DNA of 64,000 nt from Pectinophora gossypiella (taxonomy: Eukaryota; Arthropoda; Insecta; Lepidoptera; Gelechiidae). Where the stretch lies: positions 8,511,501 to 8,575,500 of the forward strand of contig NC_065414.1 of NCBI RefSeq assembly GCF_024362695.1, in the 5' to 3' direction. The notes beneath the pieces are model-generated. The model saw only the letters and a program-made list of their open reading frames with translations, searched no databases and was not told where the DNA came from. Positions 47,280 through 56,661 of the stretch are shown here, piece by piece. A program made the position numbers and the translations under genes. The stretch's first letter is position 1. The number at the start of each line of letters is the position of its first letter.

Positions 47280-47715
47280 GGGTTCCATACTCAAAGGGTA
47301 CCTACCCCTAACCAGGGAGTAGGGGGTAGGGACCATACTAAGAGTCCGATGTCTGTCCGTCTGTCCGTCAGCTCATGTCTCATGAACCTTGATAGTTGAC
47401 TATCTCAATAGTTGAAAATTTTACGCATGACGTATTTCTGTTGCCGCTATAACAACAAATACTAAGGGAGCTTCCATACAACAAACGTTATGTTTTTCCT
47501 CGTTTTGACTCGATATTAATAACGGCAACGGGTATATTAATATTTAAGGGGGATGCAAACCCACATGCAAATTATACCGAGGGCATCGATCAATAGCCTT
47601 ACGACGTTTATCTATGTAGATAGCATTCGCTACGTTTATTGTTCCAAGCTCTCGATATAATTCACGCCGCGCAAGGCCCGGTTGTTGTGCAGACCCTGCT
47701 GACGTCTATACTCTA
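47280..47715. repeat. old dispersed repeat plus repeat W (inverted)
   Basis: The first part has ggttccatactcaaagggta and a gtctgtccgtctgtccgtca run typical of an old insect dispersed repeat. From 47575 the inverted repeat W follows: cgtttatctatgtagatagc and ctcgatataattcacgccgc. Confidence 0.55.
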
Positions 47716-49009
47716 TAATTGTTACTAGAAAAGAATAGGGATCCGTACTGAATCTTCAATAATGTAACCCAAGACATAAAAATTAGCCTTAAAATGTCTT
47801 AAACCGTTGATGATAAAACAAAAATATGTTCTACATTATTACAGAATATATATATAAAATCTACAAAAAACGCGATACTATATTATGTCGAACTATTGTA
47901 GTTATGTCACTACAACAACTTTTTTACATTTTAAAAGTTGAAAGAATTGCCAGCCAAAATCACACCAAGTTATCCATTCCTTCGTATAAATCCCTATTCA
48001 AATAAATTTCATATTCAAGACTGTTTAAATACCTGTAGATTACTTATTAAATTATTAAAATCGGACGTTCCATTTAAAAGTTATTACGAATGTAGGTTTT
48101 AAGAGTTCATGCGAGTACAACACTAAGACAAAAAATAATGTAGGCATTATGCTCTGGCTACCCGTGCAAAGCCGGGGCGAGTCTAAATAAATAGACTTTA
48201 AGATTTACCAACAAAACGTGGGTAAGTCAATTAATATCTTTGCGGTAATAATATCCCACAATTAAAACTTTGATATGTACTGTTTGATTGATTGGTAAGG
48301 GGTCTATAAAGTTTATTACGATCCTTGGACATTGGCCCTATTGCAAACGATTAAACTAAATGCGATTGACTTAAGGTGACATAAGGTGACATGTCGATCC
48401 CGTACATATTATCAAGGCCTGTGTGACTCGTGGTACAACCGCTTGGCACAACTGGTTGTACCATAGCATTTTTTTCCTGATGAGCCAACCTTCCGATGGT
48501 ACAACTAAACACACATGTTATGAAGCCCCTTACCACCTAATCGTACCACTTCAGGCCACATATTCTTATACCAACATGACGTGAGGCTGCCATAAAAATG
48601 TAAACCGCATAACAATACACCCTGTGTCCTCAGTGATTCAGGTAACGTATTTACCCTACAGCAATATAACTTTGAGCGTGCACGTCGCCCCACTTCGTAC
48701 ACAACCTACTGCAAGGACCAACTCCGTTAATAGAAATAATCTTTTACCGCCTCCAAACTTTGATATCGCCTATATCGCTTCAACTGAAGTCTGATGGAAC
48801 TTGCATGATGCTGGAATCAAATGACAGAGACGAAAGTTATAGACAGGTAACTACAGGAAATGCATTTTTGTAAATAAAGATTATGTTAAATTATACTTTT
48901 CGGAAGGCTTGCCAGGACGGGAAATTGTGAAACAGCAACACAGCGACATTTGTTACTATGTGGATTATCCAAGAGTATTATCGTCAACTACAATGAACCC
49001 AACTTTATT
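47716..49009. other. no recognised gene
   Basis: Two overlapping minus-strand frames (48702-48505 and 48536-48351) have no domain. Nothing supported. Confidence 0.35.
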
Positions 49010-49172
49010 TTATGTTCTTCTTCTATCGTGTGGATTGTGAGGTGGGTTACCAACCCCATCTACCCTGGTGTCAGGGTTATTATTATTACTGAGCCGCCAT
49101 GGGCCCTGACTCATATAACTACTACGTACTTATATCAGTAAGGAATAACAGGGACCAACGGCTTAACGGCTT
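49010..49172 (-). repeat. SINE family B fragment, minus strand
   Basis: Reverse complement of the family B 3' half: ttcttcttctatcgtgtgga, accctggtgtcagggttatt, gagccgccatgggccctgac, ending before the head. Confidence 0.75.
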
Positions 49173-49714
49173 ATTTTATGTTTAAAAACAAATAATCCGT
49201 CTGTTCATATTTCAAACTGATAACTGATAAGTTTTGTTCTTGAAGGATATCCCCCTAAGGAGCCACGGAACAGTTTTTGTAAAAACTTTTGCCAGAAGAC
49301 GTATTAGGTACTGGGGAGAAACTTATGCTTCCTCCCATAAATGTCGCAGTTTTTGTGAAACTGTATCATCACATCAATAACATATTTTTTGTGTCCCTTA
49401 ATAGTAGCTCTCTGTTATTAGATAATGTGTAGATATAATACATTATATTGGAGCTTATTCCGCCTTTGATAAAGTATATCGTGGCTCAATGTATCTAGTT
49501 ATTATGTACTTTTTAATGATAGCCTTTGTTAAAATAGTAAAATTTCTTTTTCCATCTACTTTTCATCCACTTAGGTGGTGATCGGGATAAAAACCTCATC
49601 TAAATCAGTTCAACCACTCAGTCAGTTCAGGGAAACCACTGCTCTATTTTTCAGCGATTTAAGCGTGAGTACGTTTACTTTTGCATTTATAATATTAAAT
49701 GTGGATTCACTGCC
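49173..49714. other. no recognised gene
   Basis: AT-rich sequence. Confidence 0.4.
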
Positions 49715-49880
49715 CAAGTTTAAAAACATAATGTAAGCTCAATTAGGGTAGTTAGAGGTACATCCATCGCAAGATGAACTAAGTACCCACGCTTCACCGA
49801 GCTTTCTGTTCGACCAACGTGATAGGTGGTGAGCCGTATCGCCGTCAGTAATGGTCGAGCCAATTGTGACTGTGTATGTG
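49715..49880 (+). repeat. interspersed repeat V
   Basis: Carries catccatcgcaagatgaact, accgagctttctgttcgac and gtgataggtggtgagccgta. Confidence 0.7.
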
Positions 49881-50195
49881 TGTCAAGTTTAAGAACTTGT
49901 TCTAAATTCCAGCAAACGGTCCAGCTCCACGGCTGTCTATGTCCAGTTGACAAATGATTGTTGCAGAGTTTCGGTCCAATTAGAACTCATCTACTCCACT
50001 GAGCATGCTAAAACTTCAGCAACTCAAAAGTTCATATAAACGACTGCGAGGTGTTAGACGACGGATGGATAATTCATTGCAAATGCAAACCATTTTTTTT
50101 TTGGAGTGTGCAGTCAATATACTGAACTATTTCGAACTTCAGACTAGATACTTATTGACTGTAATACTGGTGTTGGTATAATATAAATACCTCCC

Positions 50196-50199
<4 letters not shown>

Positions 50200-50254
<55 letters not shown>
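50200..50254. repeat. (CT)n microsatellite
   Basis: More than 25 CT dinucleotides with one interruption. Confidence 0.95.
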
Positions 50255-50256
<2 letters not shown>

Positions 50257-50284
50257 TGGCATTTATTATTCCCATCTGATGGTA

Positions 50285-50480
50285 GAGTGGGATCGCTATC
50301 TGCCTACTAGAGTCGATTAATTCTTTCAAATAAGTAATCAGACGTTATTTAATCCTCTCAGACGAGACGCCCTGAACCGAGGTTCGCGCCCAACTGTTCA
50401 CTCTTAGACCTGTTGTCTTAATTTTGTACCGGGTGGAAGCCCTCAGCGCTCGCTATTTGTCCGGCAAGTAGTAAATGCTA
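50285..50480 (+). repeat. interspersed repeat R, 3' part
   Basis: Carries actagagtcgattaattct, gaggttcgcgcccaactgtt and the gcgctcgctatttgtccggc end. Confidence 0.7.
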
Positions 50481-51031
50481 TGTGCGACTAATCTACAATA
50501 AATTGCGCTATATTGGATTATATGATTTTAATTACGTATAATATATAATATTGGTCTTTCAGTTTAAACATTAAACATCAAATATTTTATTAAATAATCA
50601 AACGTTTAGGTACAATACATGACAGAACATTTGCTTTATGACAATTAAGTCATATCCTTGCCCAGATACAGCAGTACTGTAGTTTTATTGTACTAATAAT
50701 GCATTTATGTACGAATTTCTGCACAATTTAATGCTTAATGGCGTTCAGCAGAGGAAAACATAAATGATAAAATCTACTGATTAAACAAATTTACTGCCTC
50801 GAATGTACAGGAACTGTGCATTTATGTCTCGCTATTATATCGACTCTGATGGTATAATGTTGAAACAAATTATGAAAACATTAGTCATATCCTTACTTAT
50901 GAACCATTGTGAGCTGATCCCATATTTCTTGTGCGTCTATAGCATTCAGAGCTGAGCTTAGAGTGGCTGTAATATTCTTAAATATGCGCTGAATATATAG
51001 ACGCGCGTAAAGTACCTAAACATTATTTGGA
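50481..51031. other. probable 3' flank of gene A
   Basis: On the minus strand this is downstream of the gene A stop. The first canonical AATAAA is the complement of 50694-50699, about 340 bases past the stop, so the 3' UTR may extend that far. No other feature is seen. Confidence 0.35.
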
Positions 51032-54000
51032 TCAGCTGGACATACATTTTAAATCCATTTGGAATTCTATCACTCTATCTTTCGTTTTTGTGACGTAGAA
51101 CCTTACCCACCCGCGGTAGTCACCTTGATCTATTACCACCGGGAAGTTCTTTGGAGGTAATTCCACGTTATGGAAATGGTACGACTTCTGAAAAAAAATA
51201 ATATTGTTTTATAGTAACATATATACCAATGTCGATCACAAATAAAAAAAACATGATAATAGGAAAAAAAAATAGGAATTTGACGAGAATCGCAGTATAG
51301 TGATAGATATGATGAATACAATAAATAACCTTCAACTTGTATCCAAATAATTTTCATAGAATTCCAAATTAATGATGGGTTTTATCCGCCAACACGTTTA
51401 GAAGAAATTGATTTAGGACCCTGTCTTACTAGGACACCATCGGGTCCGAAACCGTAATACGAAAGACACTTAGTCGACGAACGCAATATCGAATGAATTC
51501 CTAAACGACAGTCTGTAGTTCGAATGGTTGCTTAATCGACGAACGGAATATCGAATGAACATTTCAACGACACATTGCAGTGCGAATGGTTGCTAAGTCG
51601 ACTAACTGAATATCGAATGAACTACAAATCGAACTACTATCGGCCGGTATCACGCTTTTTCAATTTCATGCGATTTTTAACATTAAATAAAGATTTTTCA
51701 ATACATATAAAATTCCATGTTGTTTATAAAATATTTAAACCATAAATTGAATGAGTTTACAATAAAACCAACCTATTTAGTTTCTATTCCACAGATGAGT
51801 ATTTTTATTTATGAACGTAAAAAGTAAACCAACAAAAAAGAAGAATACGGATTATAAGACAAATTACATTCATTTTCTAAAAAAAAATTTTACATTTCTT
51901 CCAACTTCACCAAGATTTTCATTTTTTAATTCATTCATTCCAGAATGCTTACAACAAAATTGAGGTATATGAGGGATATGAGTGGATTGGCTTACATTTG
52001 CCACTTTAAAAAATGAAAATCTTGGTGAAGTTGGAAGAAATGTAAAATTTTTTTTTAAAAAATGAATGTAATTTTTCTTATAATCCGTATTATTCTTTTT
52101 TCGTTGGTTTACTTTTTACGTTCATAAATAAAAATACTCATCTGTGGAATAGAAACTAAATAGGTTGGTTTTATTGTAAACTCATTCAATTTATGGTTTA
52201 AATATTTTATAACAACATGGAATTTCATATGTATTGAAAAATCTTTATTTAATGTTAAAAATCGCATGAAATTGAAAAAGCGTGATACCGGCCGATAGTA
52301 GTTCGATTTGTAGTTCATTCGATATTCAGTTAGTCGACTTAGCAACCATTCGCACTGCAATGTGTCGTTGAAATGTTCATACGATATTCCGTTCGTCGAT
52401 TAAGCAACCATTCGAACTACAGACTGTCGTTTAGGAATTCATTCGATATTGCGTTCGTCGACTAAGTGTCTTTCGTATTACGGTTTCGGACCCCACACGG
52501 CTGGGCGACCCACAAAATGTAAGCAGTTGCATAAAGGATACCTTACCTGGCAACCAATTTGTTTCAGACGACCGCATCCCGAATAATTTCCCGCTGGCGG
52601 CGCAACCATGGTGTCCTAGTGACCCTAAACTTCGGTGCGTTCGAAATGCATCTTTCATAATGGAACTAAATTTGATGACCAGAAACGTCCACCAAGTTGC
52701 TTTCGTAGAATAACAGTGGTATCGTCGAAAAAGGAAGGCCTAACATAACCTTCCCGCAACCCAATTCAGGATGTTATTAAGAAATGCATCTATCATAATA
52801 AAATTGACGTCCAGAAACGTCCACCTTTCGTAGAATAGTATCGTCGAAAGAGGAAGGCCTAACATCCTTCATAACAACCTTCCTGCAACCCAATTCAGGA
52901 TGTTATATTTATAAATAAAGACAAGCCAGGTCTTCGTAATCTTGTAATCATTTGGGATCGCGAGCCTGTCATTTTTTATATAGACATGCAAGCATGTGGA
53001 TTAACGGCCGTTAAAAATCATCTATCTTCTGGTATCCATGGTTTTTGCTTACTAAAGTAACTTTTGTGACTTATTTTGACGCAGGTAATTTGTATCAATA
53101 TAAGTGTCAATACTTTCTTCTTCTAATCCTTGTAACCCCTGTTGGGATGTAGGGCTCGAATACCAGATTTCCACTCCTCGCGATCTTGTGCAGCCTCGCT
53201 GTTACATGCCGAGACAAAGTACATGCCGTAAAAAATTAATATAAAGTATCAAAATGAGTTATTGTACTATATTGAGTCTCGCCATGTAAAAATCTTTAAA
53301 TACTACCGTTGTCAGTCCATTGCAGAGTTATTGTGGGACTACTTAAGTTACTTTAGTAAGCGGAAAATATGGATAAGTAGATAATTGAAAACAGTCGTAG
53401 TAATGTTTTCTGCTTACTACAACTTACCGCAGCCAAAGGACACCCTGGAACAATGTTACTGGCGCTTTTCAACCATTCTGCAGCCCACGCCATGTTTAGC
53501 CAATCGCACACTAATAAATCAAAATTTAATGATGCCGTTCTTACTTTTGTATTCTCGAATTGAAAGTGCAACTGTAAAAGAGAAAACTTTAAAGTTGTTA
53601 AACGTTATCCATCCAAGTTGTTTGCTTGACTGTTGATTGAATGGATAAATAACATTTAAGCTATTTGTAAAAGAGCTAGGATGTTAATTAAACAGCGAAT
53701 TAAACTAGTTGTATTGCTCTGAATCGACGAGCATGCATGAAATGGAATTCCGAAGTCTCTGCCCACTCTAACGGGAAATATGAGTGATCCTATACATAAA
53801 ATACGTATAATATATGTATGTATACTAGTTGGTTGCGACATATACACATAAAATAAAATAACAATCAAGCAGCAAGCGACGAGTATTCGGAACCCCATCA
53901 TGCGGGAGGCCTTAAGAACAGAATACTTAAATTAAAAATTGTTTATTATTAAAAGGACGCCACACACAAAAACAAGACTATTGTCTTGTTAGACTATTGT

Positions 54001-54934
54001 ATTTAAATGATGTTATTACATCTTTTCTCTCAAAACAATAACAAAAACCTTTCTGGCGATAGGGGGTTGTGTAACATCGCTTCCGCATCAAGTCATGGAC
54101 GTGCACCGCCGAAGCCCCACAAGAAATTCCAGCATTGTAAAGTATATTATATTAATTTATTTATTAAGTATTAGGCCCCACTTTGCACCTCTTCAGTCTC
54201 TTATATATTTGATAAGTTTGTATTTGTATTTTAGTCGCAAAATTCATGATTTTTAAGTTTGAAATTCCACTTGATATCACTCAGAATCATGGTGTGTATA
54301 ATCCCCCAAAGTTTTCGTTACGGTATCACTAACACCCATATAATATGCCAGTATGGCTACCTGTAAGTACTTGTATATGGTATAAGTGACATCGTAACGA
54401 ATACTGAGGGGGATGATAATTCGGCTCATGATTCTGAGTTAATATTTAGAGTATACGAAAAGTGACTGGAAGATGTTTTCTGAGTATTTACGGGCGTTAA
54501 ATTTATAAGTTTATAAATATGTATATGTAAACACAACCCGACACATCTATTATATACAGCATTATATTACTATTAAATATATTTTCATTATTATTTTTCT
54601 TTTTTGTATATACAACATTTTTTGTTTACTTACCGAAACATTGTTGTACCATGGTTGTAACAGAGTCACGTTGATTTTAGTCACATATAAGTTACGTTTG
54701 AGTCGTGAAGTAAATGCAAACACATCCCTAACATATTTTGGATTCACGAAAGGAATCTTCGCTCCTTCGGTTCGAAATTTGAGGTCCTAAAACATGTTTA
54801 TACAAATATTTATTCATGTTCATACGCTGAAGCTATAAATTAATTAAAAAAAAAATTCAGAAACTTACTGATGCACAGTACACTATCAAAAATCCTAGAG
54901 AAAATATTATACATACGACTAATATACGAGTCAT
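51032..54934 (-). CDS. gene A: secreted DUF1091-like (MD-2/CheB-type) protein, diverged paralogue
   Basis: Four exons: 54934-54869, 54786-54634, 53571-53428 and 51187-51032, joined by phase-0 introns with good GT-AG ends (donors gtaagt; acceptors tttag, acag, ttcag). The product has 172 residues. Residues 1-22 are a signal peptide (MTRILVVCIIFSLGFLIVYC). The body has QPWYNNVS at the end of exon 2 with an N-glycosylation sequon, CP at 117-118, YHFHNVELPPKNFP (124-137), GDYRG, and a C-terminal KCMSS. The layout matches genes B and C exon for exon. The CP...Y...P...GDY pattern is that of DUF1091, an insect family of secreted lipid-binding-like proteins that includes Drosophila CheB. Oddities: the first conserved Cys of exon 3 (VDC in B and C) is replaced by Phe, and the Gly before the YHF motif is Lys-Ser. 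Function is not known. Splicing is inferred. Confidence 0.82.
51412..52629. mobile_element. 1.2-kb foldback element in intron 3 of gene A
   Basis: A large near-perfect inverted repeat. The left arm runs from 51443 (gggtccgaaaccgtaatacg) to about 51929 and the right arm from about 52006 to 52492, around a spacer of about 76 bases. The outer ends, actaggacaccat at 51428-51440 and atggtgtcctagt at 52608-52620, also pair, as do ttta-gg / ccctaaa at the extremes. The right side carries about 115 extra bases between the arm and the end. There is no coding capacity. Structure (long arms, subterminal direct repeats, short unique centre) resembles Foldback-type DNA transposons. A target duplication is not clear. 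Confidence 0.85.
51469..51640. repeat. 62-bp direct subrepeats in the foldback arm
   Basis: Copies start at 51469, 51531 and 51593 (the last partial). Each carries a gtcgac core (atcgac in the second) and aatatcgaatgaa, and the first two end in gaatggttg. The mirror set lies in the right arm at about 52295-52467. Confidence 0.85.
52643..52906. repeat. tandem duplication of about 130 bp
   Basis: Unit one 52643-52780 and unit two 52781-52906 both begin gaaatgcatct and end caacccaattcaggatgtta. They share ccagaaacgtccacc, and aggaaggcctaacat. They differ by short indels. The duplication lies in intron 3 of gene A directly beside the foldback element. Confidence 0.8.
53127..53215 (-). pseudogene. 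LINE ORF2 C-terminal stub in intron 3 of gene A
   Basis: The minus strand reads SEAAQDREEWKSGIRALHPN and ends GYKD with a TAG. The AQDREEW block is the usual ORF2 C-terminus of RTE-like elements. Only some 26 codons are left. Confidence 0.6.
53705..53800 (+). repeat. LINE 3' end scrap in intron 2 of gene A
   Basis: Reads aatcgacgagcatgcatgaa, gaattccgaagtctctgccc and aacgggaaatatgagtgatc, the degraded 3' end of the family at 14008-14260, with an internal deletion. Confidence 0.55.
54230..54460. repeat. MITE family 4 in intron 2 of gene A
   Basis: Two inverted pieces: gtcgcaaaattcatgattt with gaaattccacttgatatcac near 54235-54285, and ataagtgacatcgtaacgaa with tcatgattctgagttaatat near 54382-54443. 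An outer end tcgttacggtatcactaaca lies between them. Confidence 0.6.
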
Positions 54935-54961
54935 TTTCAAAATGGTATTTTATTTTTATTT

Positions 54962-55045
54962 TATAACTTAATTAACACCACAATAAATGAGAATGAATTT
55001 CAAATAATACTGTTCCCAACAGTCAAAACTATATATATAGTTATT
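54962..55045 (-). promoter_or_regulatory. TATA promoter of gene A
   Basis: On the minus strand a TATA box (ctatatatatag, 55040-55029) lies 28 bases before an initiator-like aacagtatt whose A is at 55011. That predicts a 5' UTR of about 77 bases before the ATG at 54934. Spacing fits RNA polymerase II TATA/Inr promoters. The start site is inferred. Confidence 0.5.
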
Positions 55046-55099
55046 ATTTTGGTCGATGAATTACGTCCAGTGTTAGTACGTATGCTCCTAAATAAAATG

Positions 55100-55340
55100 C
55101 GCTTTATTATTATTTAATAGCATCTATTATTATAATAAGTATTTATTACAGTCAATATTATGCTTTATATTTTGCAGAATATTCATATTTAATTGACGGT
55201 ATAATACCTAACAGAGTACCTATATCATGATTACTGGATTAAAAATATTATAGAGTTTCAGTTTTAAAATCGATGTATTTGATTTTTGTAATTCTGCGGT
55301 AGCTAGATGCTGTTCGGAGAATGCGTGACTTACATAGTTA
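55100..55340. other. no recognised feature
   Basis: AT-rich spacer between genes A and C. Confidence 0.4.
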
Positions 55341-55580
55341 AAGAATCTGAATCTGAATCTGAATCTACTTGGTTTGAATCCCGGATCGGGGGATTTCTTC
55401 ATTATGTTCGAATTCGTTGTTTAGATCATAGATAGATAATTGATATCACGGTGGTATCCAGGATTTGTGGAGAAGTAGAACCGCCCCCTTATACGTAGGA
55501 CTTAAACATAGCTGGCGAGGAGTGGGTCTATTATACATCTCTGCGCACCCTTTCGGGGAAACGGTTGTGATGCGATCTTC
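55341..55580 (+). repeat. SINE-like repeat behind a (GAATCT)n run
   Basis: Four GAATCT hexamers (55343-55366) are followed by a B-box-like ggtttgaatcccgg and a body with gtggtatccaggatttgtgg and gcgaggagtgggtctatt. The body is shared with 60585-60840. Confidence 0.6.
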
Positions 55581-55582
55581 AA

Positions 55583-55775
55583 ATGAGAATACGCGCGTTC
55601 TCTGGATACGTAAAGTACGTACTAAAGCGCGTACTCACTGAAGTGTGTACTGTTATCCTCACACAAAGGAGTTCAAAATGAATCTCGGTTCTATGTAACC
55701 TCCGACCCGTTGGCCACTTGAAGTTCGCGCGAGTACGCGCATACGCGACAGTACGCGCGTATTCTTGCAATACGT
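55583..55775. repeat. CpG-rich imperfect inverted repeat
   Basis: Left part atgagaatacgcgcgttct with cgtaaagtacgtactaaagc; right part gcgagtacgcgcatacgcga with agtacgcgcgtattcttgc. The parts are roughly complementary. The CpG density is striking for this region. Confidence 0.55.
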
Positions 55776-55884
55776 ATTTCGTACTAATTCTAGCATGTAT
55801 GGTAGGTAGTTTCTAGCTTCAAAACGTTTTTTCGATTCTGCTCCGCACCACCCAAATCCCCAGGTAGTTGCGGCTTCCGAATAC

Positions 55885-56075
55885 ATCCCGCTAGGGACGG
55901 ACTGAAAAGTATCGGCGTCCGAACGACGTAATATACGATCCCGACGACCCGATTACTCTAGTCATAGAGACAGCAAATCAGCTCGCGACACCAAACACTT
56001 CAGGACCCCGATACCGACCCCGCCGGCGTGGTCGACGATTTCCCTCATTCAGCGCTTATCGCTATCGACACGCTG
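55885..56075 (+). repeat. interspersed repeat R, 5' part
   Basis: Carries gcaaatcagctcgcgacacc, ccgaccccgccggcgtggtc and tttccctcattcagcgctta, preceded by a segment also seen reversed near 35240-35300. Confidence 0.7.
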
Positions 56076-56661
56076 GGGTTTTTATAAAAAAAAGTACCAT
56101 ATCTGTACCTGTTCTCTGTTGTGTATAGTAAAGTGTTTATTCATTCATTTCATTCTATTTAGTACCGAGAGATTGCACTGTACTTCAAAAAAGTGGCTTG
56201 ATACAAAAGCAACTCAGACACTAGTGAATCTTATTATAAGTTGGCTCAGGAATAGGGTTTTGATTAAAAAAAATACCAAGGAAAATTACAATTATAAAAT
56301 GACACATAAATACATAAAATTGCGCCTTAAACTACAAAATTTAATACTAAAATTTGTAGGTTCCTAAGAAGACACCCAAAACGAAAAAGTGGATGTGTCC
56401 GGTACTTCAGTAAACGTAGCCCCACAGAGAAGACTAGATTGGGTTTTACAAATGTGGTGGCATGAACGCTGTAGCTACTAGAAAAAAGATCAATATAATA
56501 TTTTTTGTATTTTTTTGTACCATAAGAAGTAATAGACACACGATTTCCTGAGTATGTTATCCAATAGCTGTTGTAAAACTACGCAATTCTCCTTTTTGTT
56601 ATTTTCTTAATTTTGTAAAGATTTGGCATAGTCTCATAATAAAATTTATCTGACTTTTGAT
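56076..56661. other. 3' flank of gene C, no other feature
   Basis: Short frames on both strands (56119-56367 plus, 56539-56327 minus) have no motif. Confidence 0.35.

Noticed and set aside
50144..50329. Small ORF with Arg-Glu repeats (minus strand)
   Set aside because: It is the translation of the (CT)n microsatellite.
52109..52360. 83-codon ORF in the foldback arm
   Set aside because: It lies wholly in the inverted repeat, has no domain, and its upstream part is made of the 62-bp direct repeats.
54562..54747. 61-codon single-exon ORF
   Set aside because: It is part of exon 2 of gene A read past its donor site at 54633 into the intron.
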